DNA of 64,000 bases from Gammaproteobacteria bacterium (lineage in GTDB: Bacteria > Pseudomonadota > Gammaproteobacteria > Burkholderiales > Burkholderiaceae_B). A model generated the notes under the pieces. The model was not told the origin of the DNA, made no database searches, and saw nothing but the letters and a program-made list of their open reading frames with translations. The translations under genes were made by a program, and so were the position numbers. Shown piece by piece: positions 27,058-36,214 of the stretch (position 1 is its first letter; every line of letters begins with the position of its first letter). The stretch spans positions 248,001-312,000 of the forward strand of contig JAHIXK010000011.1 in assembly GCA_018815245.1 (NCBI GenBank). Reading direction: 5' to 3'.

Positions 27058-28064
27058 GCGCGGTTTTCTGCCAACGGGTAGGCCTGGGCATCTTCTGCAA
27101 GCCAGTTGAGGATCAGGTCTTCCGTGGTGGAATCATTAAGCAAAGCCACGTGCCCACAACCCGGCACGGCGATGTTTTTTCCAAATTCCAGTTTGCACGA
27201 GACAGGCGGGCACACAATGTTGTCTTGCGGGCTCCACAGTGACCAGATCTTTTCCTGAAACTCGCGGTCTGTGGGGTGCTCTCTCAAGGTTTTCAGAAAA
27301 TAACTTCCCCAAGCCATCTGCTTCACATTTTTGCCAAGCCCCAATGTAGACAAAGCAGTGCCGTAGTGCGGGCTGCCAATCGTGATCATGCCCGCAATAC
27401 GGTGGTGTCCATATTCGGTGGCGTGGTAGCGCACCGCCACACCGCCCATGCTGTGGGCAATAATTTTCACCTGTGGTGCACCGGTGGCCACCAGCAATTC
27501 ATCAATGGCTTCGTGAATGGCATCGGAATAGCTGCGGATGGATCCAATTGCAGGTTCCAGCGTAATGGCATGGGTGCTTACGTCAGCGCGTTCAAGCAAT
27601 GCACGGGTGCCAGCCCATATGGCTGAATTGCACAGGTAGCCGTGCACCAGCAACACGGGCAGTGGCTTTTTTTTACGCCAGGGTTTGCCCGCCAGTTCAA
27701 TGCCATCGGGGTTGGGTGCCCAGGGCTGAAGCAAGGTGATCAGTTTCATCGATGCAATGCTTTCAACCAACGCTGCCTTGACCCAGCGCGCAATACTTAA
27801 GCGATGAAAGCCCTCGCCTTCAGTGCTGTGAAAATGCAGGCCCTTGTCGCGCACTTGCGGAATTTGCCGAACGCTGAACGACAGCGCGAACCCGAAAGCA
27901 TGGAAACCAACATGGACCGCGAACAACAAGCCCACCACTGAAACAACTGCTGTTACTGCTGCATTGTCTGCCCGAAAGCCAAGCCATTGATGCAGCAGCC
28001 AGTACAGCCCGATCATCACTGAAATGTATCCAATCCAGTAAAGCCTGTTGAGCTGACGGATCAT
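27054..28064 (-). CDS. Alpha/beta-hydrolase, lipase-like, membrane-anchored
   Basis: Two hydrophobic segments (~10-28 and ~35-55) precede an alpha/beta-hydrolase domain. The oxyanion HGYLCNSAIW motif lies near 140, the nucleophile Ser in AHSMGGVAVR near 205, and the probable catalytic His in PGCGHVALLND near 305. The 336-residue enzyme is probably an inner-membrane or periplasm-facing esterase/lipase. Only 5 bases separate it from the upstream GMC oxidoreductase gene, placing it at the end of the aldehyde dehydrogenase-side gene run. Confidence 0.85.
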   Translation of the reverse strand: MIRQLNRLYWIGYISVMIGLYWLLHQWLGFRADNAAVTAVVSVVGLLFAVHVGFHAFGFALSFSVRQIPQVRDKGLHFHSTEGEGFHRLSIARWVKAALVESIASMKLITLLQPWAPNPDGIELAGKPWRKKKPLPVLLVHGYLCNSAIWAGTRALLERADVSTHAITLEPAIGSIRSYSDAIHEAIDELLVATGAPQVKIIAHSMGGVAVRYHATEYGHHRIAGMITIGSPHYGTALSTLGLGKNVKQMAWGSYFLKTLREHPTDREFQEKIWSLWSPQDNIVCPPVSCKLEFGKNIAVPGCGHVALLNDSTTEDLILNWLAEDAQAYPLAENRA

Positions 28065-28069
28065 GTTGC

Positions 28070-29728
28070 TTAAGCGAGCGCAGTGGCTGCCTGGCCAGTC
28101 AGTTCAGCCACCAGTTGCTGGCTTAACTTGTTGCTTAAGCCATAAATGGACAGTTGGGGATTTGCACCAATGCTGGTCGGGAACAGTGAGCCATCGTGAA
28201 TGGACAGGTTTTCGATCTGCCAGTGGCGACCATCTGGGCGGGTCACGCCCAGTTTTTCTTCACCCGCCATGGCACAGCCACCCATTACGTGGGCAGACAC
28301 CACTTTCATTGCCAAGGCTTTCATTTCCAGGGAATTGATCTGCCTCAGTGCATCGTCAATATTGTTCGCTGGTGCGGCGTGTTCATGCACAGGCAAAGTT
28401 GATTGCGCTCCAGCAGCGTGTTGCAATTCAGCCATGGCCACCAAGGCCCGGCGGGCAGCCTCCCAAATCGCTGGGGTTAGTTTGTAATCCAGAACCGGGC
28501 TGCCATCGCTGTTCAAGCGTACCTGGCCACCCACACTGCCAGAATTGAAGCCATCGCGAAGCAAGGCCAGTTGCATGTGCGTTTTGGAAAAATTGCGCAT
28601 GATGTCGGCGTGCTTTTTCGCAAAGCCGGGCAGGGTGGATGCAAAGATCACCGGGTGCAGGGGCGGTGCTTCCAGTTTGAAACCCATCGGCCCATCAATG
28701 GGGTCGGTGTGCAGGTAATGGTCGCTGTAAATGGTTTGTGGTGCACCTGCGTCGGCGCGTACTTCCTGTTCCATCATCGCGGCGGAAATTATCACCGGGT
28801 GAAGGAAGGTGCGTTCGCCCAAGTGGTCGTGGGGGTCGCTTGCATTTGAGCGCAACAACACAGCTGGACTGTTGATTGCGCCGCCCGCCAGCACGAAGTG
28901 TTTTGCGATTACTTCCACCTCCTTGCCGGAAGGCAGCACGCCGTCCGGGTTCATCACCTGGCAGCGCAGTGTGCGAATACGGCCCTGTGAAATCTTGAAT
29001 GAGTGCGCACGAAGCGAAGCGATCAGCTCGGCGCCGTGTTCAAGTGCGGTGGGTATTGTAGAAACCAACATGGATTGTTTTGCGTTGGTGGGGCAGCCCA
29101 TGCCGCAGTAACCCAGGTTCCAGCAGTCTTTCACATTGCGGCGAATGGCCCCCCATGAAATGCCTTTCGCTTCTGCGCCACGGCGCAGAATGTCGTTGTT
29201 CTCGTTCGGGGGTACTGGCCAATCTGCAATGTTCAAGCGTCGCTCGGCTTGCTCAAACCAGGGTGCCATGGCCTCCACGGTCATGTCTTTCAGGCCAAAC
29301 TGGCTTTGCCAGAATGCAAGCGTGTCGGCGGGGGTCCGGAAGCTGGAAGTCCAATTCACCGTGGTGGATCCACCCACCGCGCGGCCCTGCAAAATGTTGA
29401 TGGCTTTGTCGGCTGTTTTTCGGCCGGCGCTTTCCTGATACAGCGTTGGATACGCTTCAGACTCCACCATTTTGAAGTCTTTGGATGTTTTCAGCGGCCC
29501 CTCTTCAATCAGCAACACCTTCAGGCCGGCCCTGGCACAAATTTCGGCCGTAATGCCGCCACCCGCACCGGTGCCAACAATCACTACGTCAGCTGCAATT
29601 TGTTTGGGCAATTCACGGCTGTGTGCCTCGTAGGCTTTCCAGCCATTGGCAATGCCAGTCGCAAACGGGTCGGGTACCAACAAGTTGTTCGCCAAGGCGC
29701 CTGCGGGTTTGATGGTTTGTTCGGTCAT
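28070..29728 (-). CDS. GMC family oxidoreductase, probable long-chain alcohol oxidase/dehydrogenase
   Basis: This 552-residue flavoprotein has the FAD-binding motif VGTGAGGGITAEI near 31-43 and the GMC signature with GRAVGGSTTVNW near 105. The C-terminal catalytic region includes SAHVMGGCAM and a final NPQLSIYGL segment. GMC enzymes oxidise alcohols or sterols. Beside a fatty acyl-CoA reductase, an aldehyde dehydrogenase and fadD, fatty alcohol is the likely substrate. The ATG at 29728 was chosen because it lies one base after the stop of the Tat-signal gene; the longer frame has no support. Confidence 0.88.
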   Translation of the reverse strand: MTEQTIKPAGALANNLLVPDPFATGIANGWKAYEAHSRELPKQIAADVVIVGTGAGGGITAEICARAGLKVLLIEEGPLKTSKDFKMVESEAYPTLYQESAGRKTADKAINILQGRAVGGSTTVNWTSSFRTPADTLAFWQSQFGLKDMTVEAMAPWFEQAERRLNIADWPVPPNENNDILRRGAEAKGISWGAIRRNVKDCWNLGYCGMGCPTNAKQSMLVSTIPTALEHGAELIASLRAHSFKISQGRIRTLRCQVMNPDGVLPSGKEVEVIAKHFVLAGGAINSPAVLLRSNASDPHDHLGERTFLHPVIISAAMMEQEVRADAGAPQTIYSDHYLHTDPIDGPMGFKLEAPPLHPVIFASTLPGFAKKHADIMRNFSKTHMQLALLRDGFNSGSVGGQVRLNSDGSPVLDYKLTPAIWEAARRALVAMAELQHAAGAQSTLPVHEHAAPANNIDDALRQINSLEMKALAMKVVSAHVMGGCAMAGEEKLGVTRPDGRHWQIENLSIHDGSLFPTSIGANPQLSIYGLSNKLSQQLVAELTGQAATALA

Positions 29729-29729
29729 G

Positions 29730-30245
29730 TCAGGAAACGCGGAAAGGTGGGCCAGGGTAGCCCATGCCCGCCCATTGCGCTGGCAGGCCATACCAGCCGG
29801 CCATCATCAGGTCGTGCAAGGCATGGTAGCCGGGCTGCAGTGCAGGAATGGGGTGGTCTCGAAAAGAAATCAGAAAGGATTGCACCTGTTCGGTGTCGGC
29901 CTCTTCCCAAGTGTTGCCCAGGTTGGCAATCAATCGGCGGCCCACCGGGTTTTCGAGAATGTTCAACAACTGGCCAAGTTCGGATTGTGCGCTGGCCGAC
30001 AGCGTTTTGGTGGCAGTCACAAATGCATTCACTGCCGTTTCAATGGCCTCTGTTTGCTTGGCTGCGGGCAGCGCATTGTCGAGAAAACCTCTTGCCAATG
30101 CACGCAGCATGGGCAAGTGTTGGGGTTGAACCACCGATTGCCCGGCGATTACATCGACCTTTGCAAAGTGTTTTCCAAGCCAGCCCAGGCCGCCCGCCAC
30201 AAACAGGCCGGCAGCACCAAATTTAATGAATTGTCTTCTGTTCAT
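29730..30245 (-). CDS. Tat-signal small partner protein of the GMC oxidoreductase
   Basis: The 171-residue protein opens with a twin-arginine signal (MNRRQFIKFGAAGLFVAGG), which predicts folded export to the periplasm. The mature region is helical and ends in a conserved-looking GWYGLPAQWAGMGYPGPP segment, reminiscent of the gluconate 2-dehydrogenase subunit 3 group. Its stop codon is one base from the GMC gene start, so the two are coupled. The GMC protein has no signal of its own and may be co-exported with this subunit; that is inference. Confidence 0.75.
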   Translation of the reverse strand: MNRRQFIKFGAAGLFVAGGLGWLGKHFAKVDVIAGQSVVQPQHLPMLRALARGFLDNALPAAKQTEAIETAVNAFVTATKTLSASAQSELGQLLNILENPVGRRLIANLGNTWEEADTEQVQSFLISFRDHPIPALQPGYHALHDLMMAGWYGLPAQWAGMGYPGPPFRVS

Positions 30246-30256
30246 GGATGCAGAGC

Positions 30257-31711
30257 TTACACCTTGCGGGTTAACAGTTTTGTCATGAACGCGAATATTT
30301 TGTTGTCATAAGGGGGCGACAACATTTCCATGACATGGAAACGGCTTTGTTTGAAAATGGGTTTCAATTTGGTCATGGTATCGAAACCAAACTTGCCATG
30401 GTAGTGGCCCATGCCTGAATCGCCCACACCACCAAAGGGCAGGTTTTCTTGCGCAATGTGGAACAACGTGTCGTTCAGGCACACACCACCTGCAATGGTT
30501 TGCTTCATCACCATGTCCTGGGTTTTCGATTCATCATCGAACAGGTACAGGGACAAGGGGCGGGGGCGGTCATTGATGTAGTCAAGTGCGTCGTCCAGTC
30601 GTTTGTAGGTGACCACGGGCAGTATCGGGCCAAAAATCTCTTCCTGCATCAGCATGGAATCGGGTTTTGCATTGAACACCAAAGTCATGGGTACCTTGCG
30701 CCCCGCGCTGTCTGCAGTTTTCATGAGTGTCACCACGCGTGCGCCTTGTTCCGTGGCCTCGTCGACCAAGCGTTGAAGGCGGGTGGCGTGGCGGTCAGAA
30801 ATAATGCCCGTGAAGTCTTTGGACAACAAGCCATCTGGAAAGCGTTTGTCGATGATTGCCTTCGCGTGGGAAATCAATGCCTCTTCACAACCTTCTGGCA
30901 CCAACAGGTAATCGGGGGCGATGCAGGTTTGGCCTGCGTTGATGGATTTACCCGACAATGTGCGGGCAATCGCGTTCTGGAACCGGCCAGGGTTTGCCGC
31001 AGTTGGGGCGGTAATAATTACCGGGCTTTTTCCACCCAGTTCCAGGGTAACGGGCACCAGGTTTTCGCTGGCAGCCTTCATCACCATTTTGCCCACAGGT
31101 GTGGAGCCGGTGAACAGCAGGTGGTCAAAGGGCAGGCGGGAAAATTCCGCCGCCACTTCCGGGCCACCGTTGATCACTTGGACAACATCCCGCCCCAGGG
31201 CTTTGGTCAGCAGTTCGTCAAGCAGGGCGCTAAAGCGCGGTGTGTATTCGCTCATTTTGATGAATACACGGTTTCCTGCGGCCAAGGCGGCAATCATGGG
31301 GCCGATGGATAAAAACAGGGGGTAATTCCAGGGAACAATCACGCCCACCACGCCCAAGGGTTGGGGCAGCAGGCAAGTGCTTGCGGGTTTGAACCAAATG
31401 CTTGCGCCTTCCTTTCTGGGTTTCATCCAGCCCTTGCCGTGCTTGATCGCGTGGCGAATGCCTTCCAGCGAAGGAAACACTTCGGCCAGCAGGGTGTCAT
31501 TTTGCGAGCGATAGCCAAAATCTTCTGAAATGGCCTGTGCAATGCGTAGCTTGTTGTCATGGATTGTGTCGCTTAGCGCCATCAACCAGGCTTTGCGCTG
31601 GTTCCATTCCGGAAACGGGTTGATGCGGTAAGCTTGCTTCAAGGAATCCAAAGTTGCTTTTAGTTCTGCTGCTGACAATTCTTGTCCGTGGGCTTTGGAA
31701 GGGGCATTCAT
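30257..31711 (-). CDS. Coniferyl-aldehyde-dehydrogenase-like NAD(P)+ aldehyde dehydrogenase
   Basis: The 484-residue enzyme oxidises aldehydes to acids. The catalytic Cys lies in SINAGQTCIAPDY near 265, the general-base Glu in TLELGGKSPV near 230, and the nucleotide loop in FTGSTPVGK near 203. Sequence style matches the CalB group, many members of which act on long-chain fatty aldehydes. It precedes the Tat protein, GMC and hydrolase genes on the same strand, which makes an alcohol-to-acid oxidation route. The ATG at 31711 gives the usual family length; a longer frame begins at 31753. Confidence 0.9.
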   Translation of the reverse strand: MNAPSKAHGQELSAAELKATLDSLKQAYRINPFPEWNQRKAWLMALSDTIHDNKLRIAQAISEDFGYRSQNDTLLAEVFPSLEGIRHAIKHGKGWMKPRKEGASIWFKPASTCLLPQPLGVVGVIVPWNYPLFLSIGPMIAALAAGNRVFIKMSEYTPRFSALLDELLTKALGRDVVQVINGGPEVAAEFSRLPFDHLLFTGSTPVGKMVMKAASENLVPVTLELGGKSPVIITAPTAANPGRFQNAIARTLSGKSINAGQTCIAPDYLLVPEGCEEALISHAKAIIDKRFPDGLLSKDFTGIISDRHATRLQRLVDEATEQGARVVTLMKTADSAGRKVPMTLVFNAKPDSMLMQEEIFGPILPVVTYKRLDDALDYINDRPRPLSLYLFDDESKTQDMVMKQTIAGGVCLNDTLFHIAQENLPFGGVGDSGMGHYHGKFGFDTMTKLKPIFKQSRFHVMEMLSPPYDNKIFAFMTKLLTRKV

Positions 31712-31839
31712 TGTTGTCTCACTCTCCGGTTTAACATTAACGGATGTAAACATAAATTTTGACTATTTTCCATGTCTGATTTGTGCTGCTTTGCAACAAA
31801 CAAAGTGGCCCGCATTCACACCACCCTGATCCAGATGCC

Positions 31840-32547
31840 ATGCCAGACGTTCACAGTTCACCCTTGGAATTACAGAAAGCCATCACCAACTTGCGGCAAG
31901 GGCAAGGTCGGCCTGCGGAATTTTTATCTTTAAAAAAAGAAATAAAATTATTTCAAAACAAAAGGTTGGAAAATACTTATCAGGATCTACTTGATAAAAA
32001 GAGCATGCACTTGGCCTGCCGTTTCTTTCTTGACCAGTTGTACTGCACCCACGATGTCAGCACGCGCGATCACCAGGTGGAGCGGGTGCTGCCCAAGTTT
32101 GAAAAACTGTTGCCCGGTGGCGCAGTCGATGTGGTCAGGAAAGTGATATACATGGACTATCTTGCCGAGAAAATGGATGATGAAATAAGTTTATTAATCA
32201 ATGAAAAGGAATGGTATTCTGACAAATCACTTCAAGAAAAAACCTACATTAATGCATTTCGTCAGCATGGGCAGTTTGCCATGCGTGAGGAGCAAATTTG
32301 TTTGGTTCGAGAGGTGGGCGAATCCTTGCGCAAGCTGATGCGCCTGCCATTTTTGCGACCATTGCTGAAGATAACCCGTGGTGCAGCGCAAAAGGCAGAT
32401 TTAGAGGATTTCCACGACTTTTTGAGCCAAGGGCTTGATGCTTTTGCAGCGCTGGATCGGCCCACCCTATTCTTTCAACTGATTCAGGAGCGTGAATTCT
32501 CCATTCTTGAGGGCATTCGACGCGGCACACTCACGAAATTTCCGTAA
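31840..32547 (+). CDS. Conserved protein of unknown function
   Basis: A soluble protein of ~235 residues from the ATG at 31840 (an in-frame ATG at 31783 adds a His/Pro-rich stretch). It has the pattern ACRFFLDQLYCTHDVSTRDHQ near 70 and KVIYMDYLAEKMDDE near 110. I have seen this pattern in uncharacterised helical proteins of gamma- and betaproteobacteria. There is no signal peptide, membrane segment or cofactor motif. It diverges from the aldehyde dehydrogenase and runs into fadD on the same strand, so it may belong to lipid metabolism. Confidence 0.72.
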   Translation: MPDVHSSPLELQKAITNLRQGQGRPAEFLSLKKEIKLFQNKRLENTYQDLLDKKSMHLACRFFLDQLYCTHDVSTRDHQVERVLPKFEKLLPGGAVDVVRKVIYMDYLAEKMDDEISLLINEKEWYSDKSLQEKTYINAFRQHGQFAMREEQICLVREVGESLRKLMRLPFLRPLLKITRGAAQKADLEDFHDFLSQGLDAFAALDRPTLFFQLIQEREFSILEGIRRGTLTKFP

Positions 32548-32678
32548 ATGCCGGTCTATTGCGTTTACACACTGTAATCGTAGTGCTTTAGAATCCATGT
32601 TCTTTGATATTCCGGTATTGTTTTTCATCAATACACAACAGTTGCGAAGCACAGCAGTGCCCACAGAAGGAGACATTT

Positions 32679-34370
32679 GTGACCGACAAAGCCTGGATCC
32701 AGAGCTACCCGCCCGGCGTGCCCACAGCGGTTGATCTGGATCAATACCCCTCGATTCGAGACATTTTCGAGGAAGCAAGCCGAAAGTTTGCGGACAAAAC
32801 GGCCTTTAGCAACATGGGCACCGCCATGACCTATCAACGCCTGGATGCGTTGACCCGCGATTTTGGTGCCTATCTGCAAAGCCTTCCCGGCATGAAGAAG
32901 GGTGACCGGGTGGCGTTTATGATGCCAAACCTGTTGCAATATCCTGTGGCCATGTTGGGCGCTATTCGGGCGGGTTTTGTGGCGGTGAATGTGAACCCGC
33001 TTTATACCCCCACTGAACTTGAGCACCAGTTGCGCGATTCGGGCGCCAAAGTCATCGTGATTTTTGAAAATGTGGCCCACACGCTGGAAAAGGTGATCAA
33101 GAACACGCCGGTCGAGCACATTGTGCTGGCGTCCATGGGTGAAATGCATGGTTTCTTCAAGCGCTTGTTGCTGAATTTTGTGGTGCGTTACGTGAAGAAG
33201 CTGGTGCCTGCTTTCAACATAGCGGGCGCAATTGCCTTCAAAAAGGCTCTGGCGCAGGGGCGCAACAACGAACTGCGCAAGGTCAACATTACGCACGACG
33301 ACCTTGCCTTCCTGCAATACACGGGTGGCACCACAGGCGTGGCCAAAGGCGCCATGCTAACCCATGGCAATATTGTGGCCAACCTGCAGCAGGCTTCAAG
33401 CTGGCTGAATCAGGACATCGAAGAGGGCAAGGAAATTGCCATCACGGCTTTGCCGATGTACCACATCTTTTGCCTTACCGCGAACATTCTGGTGTTTATC
33501 AAGGTGGGTGGGCACTGCCTGTTAATTACCGACCCGCGCAATATGCAAACCTTCGTGAAAACCCTGTCCGCTGTGCCTTTCACGGCGCTCACTGGCGTGA
33601 ATACCTTGTTCAATGGCTTGTTGAATACCCCCGGGTTTGAGCAGGTGGATTTTTCCCACGTCAAGTTGGTGCTGGGAGGCGGCGCTGCCATTGAGCCAGC
33701 GGTGGCCGAAAGCTGGAAAAAGGTGACTGGCACGCGCCTGTCGGAGGCGTATGGCTTGACCGAAGCCTCGCCAGCCGTGTGCATCAACCCCCTGCACGAG
33801 GAGTACAACGGTTCCATCGGCTTGCCAGTGCCATCGACTGAGGTGAGCATTCGCGACGACGATTTCAATGAATTACCCGTTGGGCAAGAAGGCGAACTGT
33901 GCGTGAAAGGCCCGCAGGTGATGCGTGGGTACTGGAACAAGCCACGGGAAACCGCCGAAGTGTTGACGCAAGACGGTTGGTTGAAAACCGGCGACATCGC
34001 CTACATGGACGAAAAAGGCTACTTCTACATCACCGACCGCAAAAAAGACATGATTCTGGTGTCGGGTTTTAACGTGTACCCCAAGGAAATTGAAGCCGTG
34101 GCCACGCTGCTGAGCGGTGTTTTCGAGGCCGCCGCCGTGGGTGTGCCTGACAGCAAGACAGGCGAGGCCGTGAAGCTTTTTGTGGTGAAAAAAGATGCTG
34201 ATTTGACCGCCGAAGCGGTGATTGAGCATTGCCGCAAGCACATGACCGCCTACAAAATTCCCCGCCATGTGGAATTCATGAAGGAATTGCCCAAGAGCCC
34301 GGTTGGCAAAGTGCTGCGCCGCGAGCTTCGTGACATGGAAAAGAAACGTTTGCAAGATCAAGCGGCTTGA
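32679..34370 (+). CDS. fadD: Long-chain fatty acid-CoA ligase FadD
   Basis: This 563-residue acyl-CoA synthetase couples uptake of long-chain fatty acids to beta-oxidation or lipid synthesis at the inner membrane. The motifs are YTGGTTGVAKGAML near 212-225, YGLTEASP near 359-366, the hinge KTGDIAYMDEKGYFYITDRKKD and the catalytic Lys in PKSPVGKVLRR near 545. The GTG at 32679 has GAAGGAGA 6 bases upstream, which outweighs the longer in-frame start at 32604. A small palindrome (34392-34411) follows, overlapping the rpsF promoter. Confidence 0.95.
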   Translation: MTDKAWIQSYPPGVPTAVDLDQYPSIRDIFEEASRKFADKTAFSNMGTAMTYQRLDALTRDFGAYLQSLPGMKKGDRVAFMMPNLLQYPVAMLGAIRAGFVAVNVNPLYTPTELEHQLRDSGAKVIVIFENVAHTLEKVIKNTPVEHIVLASMGEMHGFFKRLLLNFVVRYVKKLVPAFNIAGAIAFKKALAQGRNNELRKVNITHDDLAFLQYTGGTTGVAKGAMLTHGNIVANLQQASSWLNQDIEEGKEIAITALPMYHIFCLTANILVFIKVGGHCLLITDPRNMQTFVKTLSAVPFTALTGVNTLFNGLLNTPGFEQVDFSHVKLVLGGGAAIEPAVAESWKKVTGTRLSEAYGLTEASPAVCINPLHEEYNGSIGLPVPSTEVSIRDDDFNELPVGQEGELCVKGPQVMRGYWNKPRETAEVLTQDGWLKTGDIAYMDEKGYFYITDRKKDMILVSGFNVYPKEIEAVATLLSGVFEAAAVGVPDSKTGEAVKLFVVKKDADLTAEAVIEHCRKHMTAYKIPRHVEFMKELPKSPVGKVLRRELRDMEKKRLQDQAA

Positions 34371-34406
34371 TTTTGTTGGTTATTTAACGCGCAATGGCCT
34401 TGGCCG

Positions 34407-34435
34407 TTGCCTGTTTTCTGAAAACCCACTATAAT
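34407..34435 (+). promoter_or_regulatory. Sigma-70 promoter of the rpsF operon
   Basis: TTGCCT (34407-34412) and a perfect TATAAT (34430-34435) are 17 bases apart. They lie 74 bases before rpsF, which leaves a leader long enough for control by ribosomal protein binding. Confidence 0.8.
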
Positions 34436-34508
34436 TTCGGGTTACCTGCTGCCTCACCACGGGGGTGTGGCGGCTTTTCCAATTGTGGAAAATCCATAGG
34501 AGTTATCA

Positions 34509-34913
34509 ATGCGTCACTATGAAATTGCTTTCATCGTGCATCCCGACCAGAGCGAGCAAGTGCCTGCCATGGTTGAGAAGTATCGTGGAACCATCGAAGC
34601 CAACGGCGGCAAAGTTCACCGCCATGAAGATTGGGGTCGTCGCCAATTGGCCTACCCAATTCAGAAACTGGCCAAAGCACATTATGTGTTGTTGAACATC
34701 GAATGCAGCCAGGAAGTTCTTGATGAACTGGAAACTGCGTTCAAATTCAACGACGCCGTACTGCGTCACTTGACCGTGAAGATGAAAAAAGCTGAAACCG
34801 CACCTTCGCCAATGATGAAGGAAGTTCAGCGTGAGCAGGAGCGCAAAGCTGCAACTGCCACCGCGTCTTCAAGCGATGACAGTTCTGATTCAGACGAGGG
34901 TGACGACGAGTAA
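34509..34913 (+). CDS. rpsF: 30S ribosomal protein S6
   Basis: S6 binds S18 and 16S rRNA in the platform of the small subunit. The 134-residue protein has the ferredoxin-like fold ([14 protein letters not shown], then [14 protein letters not shown] near 38-51) and an acidic, Ser-rich C-terminal tail ([14 protein letters not shown]). In relatives this tail is a site of added glutamates. AGGAG lies 8 bases before the ATG. First gene of rpsF-priB-rpsR-rplI. Confidence 0.97.
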   Translation: MRHYEIAFIVHPDQSEQVPAMVEKYRGTIEANGGKVHRHEDWGRRQLAYPIQKLAKAHYVLLNIECSQEVLDELETAFKFNDAVLRHLTVKMKKAETAPSPMMKEVQREQERKAATATASSSDDSSDSDEGDDE

Positions 34914-34921
34914 TTTCGTCT

Positions 34922-35290
34922 TTGCACATTACTGAATCAATGAATCAGGAGGAAGCAGCGGAAAATTCAAACAAGCTTGGGGAAGAAGGAAAAGCTGGCA
35001 CTAACCAGTTCACCTTGACCGCCACATTGGTTGCGAAATCAATATTGCGATACACCCCGGCAGGTTTACCCATTTGCGAATTTGAGCTTGAACACGAAAG
35101 TGAGCAGCTTGAAGCCAGCAAGCCAAGAATGGTGAAGTGCACCGTCTCAGCGTTAGCGCTGGGTGTTGCGGCAAACCAAGTCAACGGCCTGGAAGTGGGA
35201 AGCCTGAAAAACTGGTCTGGATTTATTGCGCTTCGTTCGCACAAATCAAAAAGTCTTCGATTCCATGTTTGCGCAGTGCGCGAATGTTGA
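34922..35290 (+). CDS. priB: Primosomal replication protein N (PriB)
   Basis: PriB is a single-strand DNA-binding OB-fold protein that helps PriA restart stalled forks. The OB core begins at NQFTLTATLVAKSILRYTP near 28 and includes PICEFELEHES and GSLKNWSGFIALR. A 27-residue acidic N-terminal extension is present when the TTG at 34922 is used; the alternative ATG at 34940 (MNQEEAAEN) lies 18 bases downstream. Neither has a strong ribosome-binding site, so the start is unsettled. The position between rpsF and rpsR is the conserved one. Confidence 0.88.
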   Translation: MHITESMNQEEAAENSNKLGEEGKAGTNQFTLTATLVAKSILRYTPAGLPICEFELEHESEQLEASKPRMVKCTVSALALGVAANQVNGLEVGSLKNWSGFIALRSHKSKSLRFHVCAVREC

Positions 35291-35315
35291 AGACTTGAAA
35301 TAGTTGGAGAATATT

Positions 35316-35585
35316 ATGGCTTTTGGTCGTAAAAATGATCGCAAGGGACGTCGTCCACAACAGAATCCTTTGTTCAAGCGCAAGAAGTTTTGCCGCTTTA
35401 CAGTGGGCAAGGTAGAGCAAATCGATTACAAAGACATCGACACGCTCAAGGATTTCATCAGCGAAAACGGCAAGATCATGCCCGCTCGCATCACTGGTAC
35501 CAAGGCGAACTATCAGCGCCAGTTGGACACAGCGATCAAGCGCGCACGTTTCCTGGCTTTGCTGCCTTACACCGACAACCACTAA
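35316..35585 (+). CDS. rpsR: 30S ribosomal protein S18
   Basis: S18 pairs with S6 on the ribosome platform. The 89-residue protein has the [10 protein letters not shown] segment followed by [18 protein letters not shown] and the C-terminal [12 protein letters not shown], all typical. The ATG at 35316 with GGAGA 7 bases upstream gives MAFGRKND; an earlier in-frame start at 35304 is unlikely. Third gene of the operon. Confidence 0.97.
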   Translation: MAFGRKNDRKGRRPQQNPLFKRKKFCRFTVGKVEQIDYKDIDTLKDFISENGKIMPARITGTKANYQRQLDTAIKRARFLALLPYTDNH

Positions 35586-35603
35586 GCAGTACGGGAGAAC
35601 ACC

Positions 35604-36056
35604 ATGCAAGTAATTCTTCTTGAGAAAATGCCCAATCTGGGTCAATTGGGTGACGTGGTTCGCGTAAAAGACGGCTACGCACGCAACTTCCTGATTCCTT
35701 ACGGCAAAGCCAAGCGCGCCACCGAAGCAGCAATTGCTGAATTCCAGGCACGCCGTGCCGAACTGGAAAAAGCTGCCGCCGACAAGCTGGTTGCTGCACA
35801 AGCCTTGGGTGCAAAATTGACTGCAACAACAGTTCAATTGAGCGAAAAGGCCGCTGTGGATGGTCGTTTGTTTGGTTCAGTAACCAACAACGACATCGCT
35901 GCTGCATTGAACGCTTCAGGCTTGAAAGTTGAGAAAGCACAAGTACGCATGCCCAACGGCGCGCTGAAAATTGCTGGCGAGCACACAGTGACTGTAGCCC
36001 TGCACCCCGACGTGGTTGTAGACGTGAAAGTTGTTGTTGCTGGTGAAGCTGCTTAA
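35604..36056 (+). CDS. rplI: 50S ribosomal protein L9
   Basis: L9 is a two-domain protein that limits ribosome slippage. This 150-residue copy has the N-terminal domain ([33 protein letters not shown]), a long connecting helix (~45-80) and the C-terminal domain ending in [15 protein letters not shown] lies 8 bases before the ATG. It closes the operon and is followed by a terminator before dnaB. Confidence 0.97.
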   Translation: MQVILLEKMPNLGQLGDVVRVKDGYARNFLIPYGKAKRATEAAIAEFQARRAELEKAAADKLVAAQALGAKLTATTVQLSEKAAVDGRLFGSVTNNDIAAALNASGLKVEKAQVRMPNGALKIAGEHTVTVALHPDVVVDVKVVVAGEAA

Positions 36057-36173
36057 CTAAAGCAGCCTAATACGGGCCGCTTTCCAGGCAACACTAGCCA
36101 AACCGGTTCACCGGGTATTTAGGCCAAAGGCATAAGCGACATTCGGTTATACTTTTGGTCTGCCTGAACCAAC

Positions 36174-36203
36174 AAAAAGGTCACCTCAGGGTGGCCTTTT
36201 TCT
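36174..36203 (+). terminator. Terminator after rplI, just before dnaB
   Basis: Arms AAAGGTCACC (36176-36185) and GGTGGCCTTT (36190-36199) pair with one G-U and a TCAG loop, extended by flanking A/T and followed by TTTTTC. It ends 12 bases before the chosen dnaB ATG, so dnaB transcripts that start upstream must read through it. Confidence 0.8.
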
Positions 36204-36214
36204 ATTGCGAACTT

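Noticed and set aside
36155-36214. N-terminal extension of DnaB from an earlier ATG
   Set aside because: The 20 extra codons run across an intrinsic terminator and do not resemble the conserved DnaB start.
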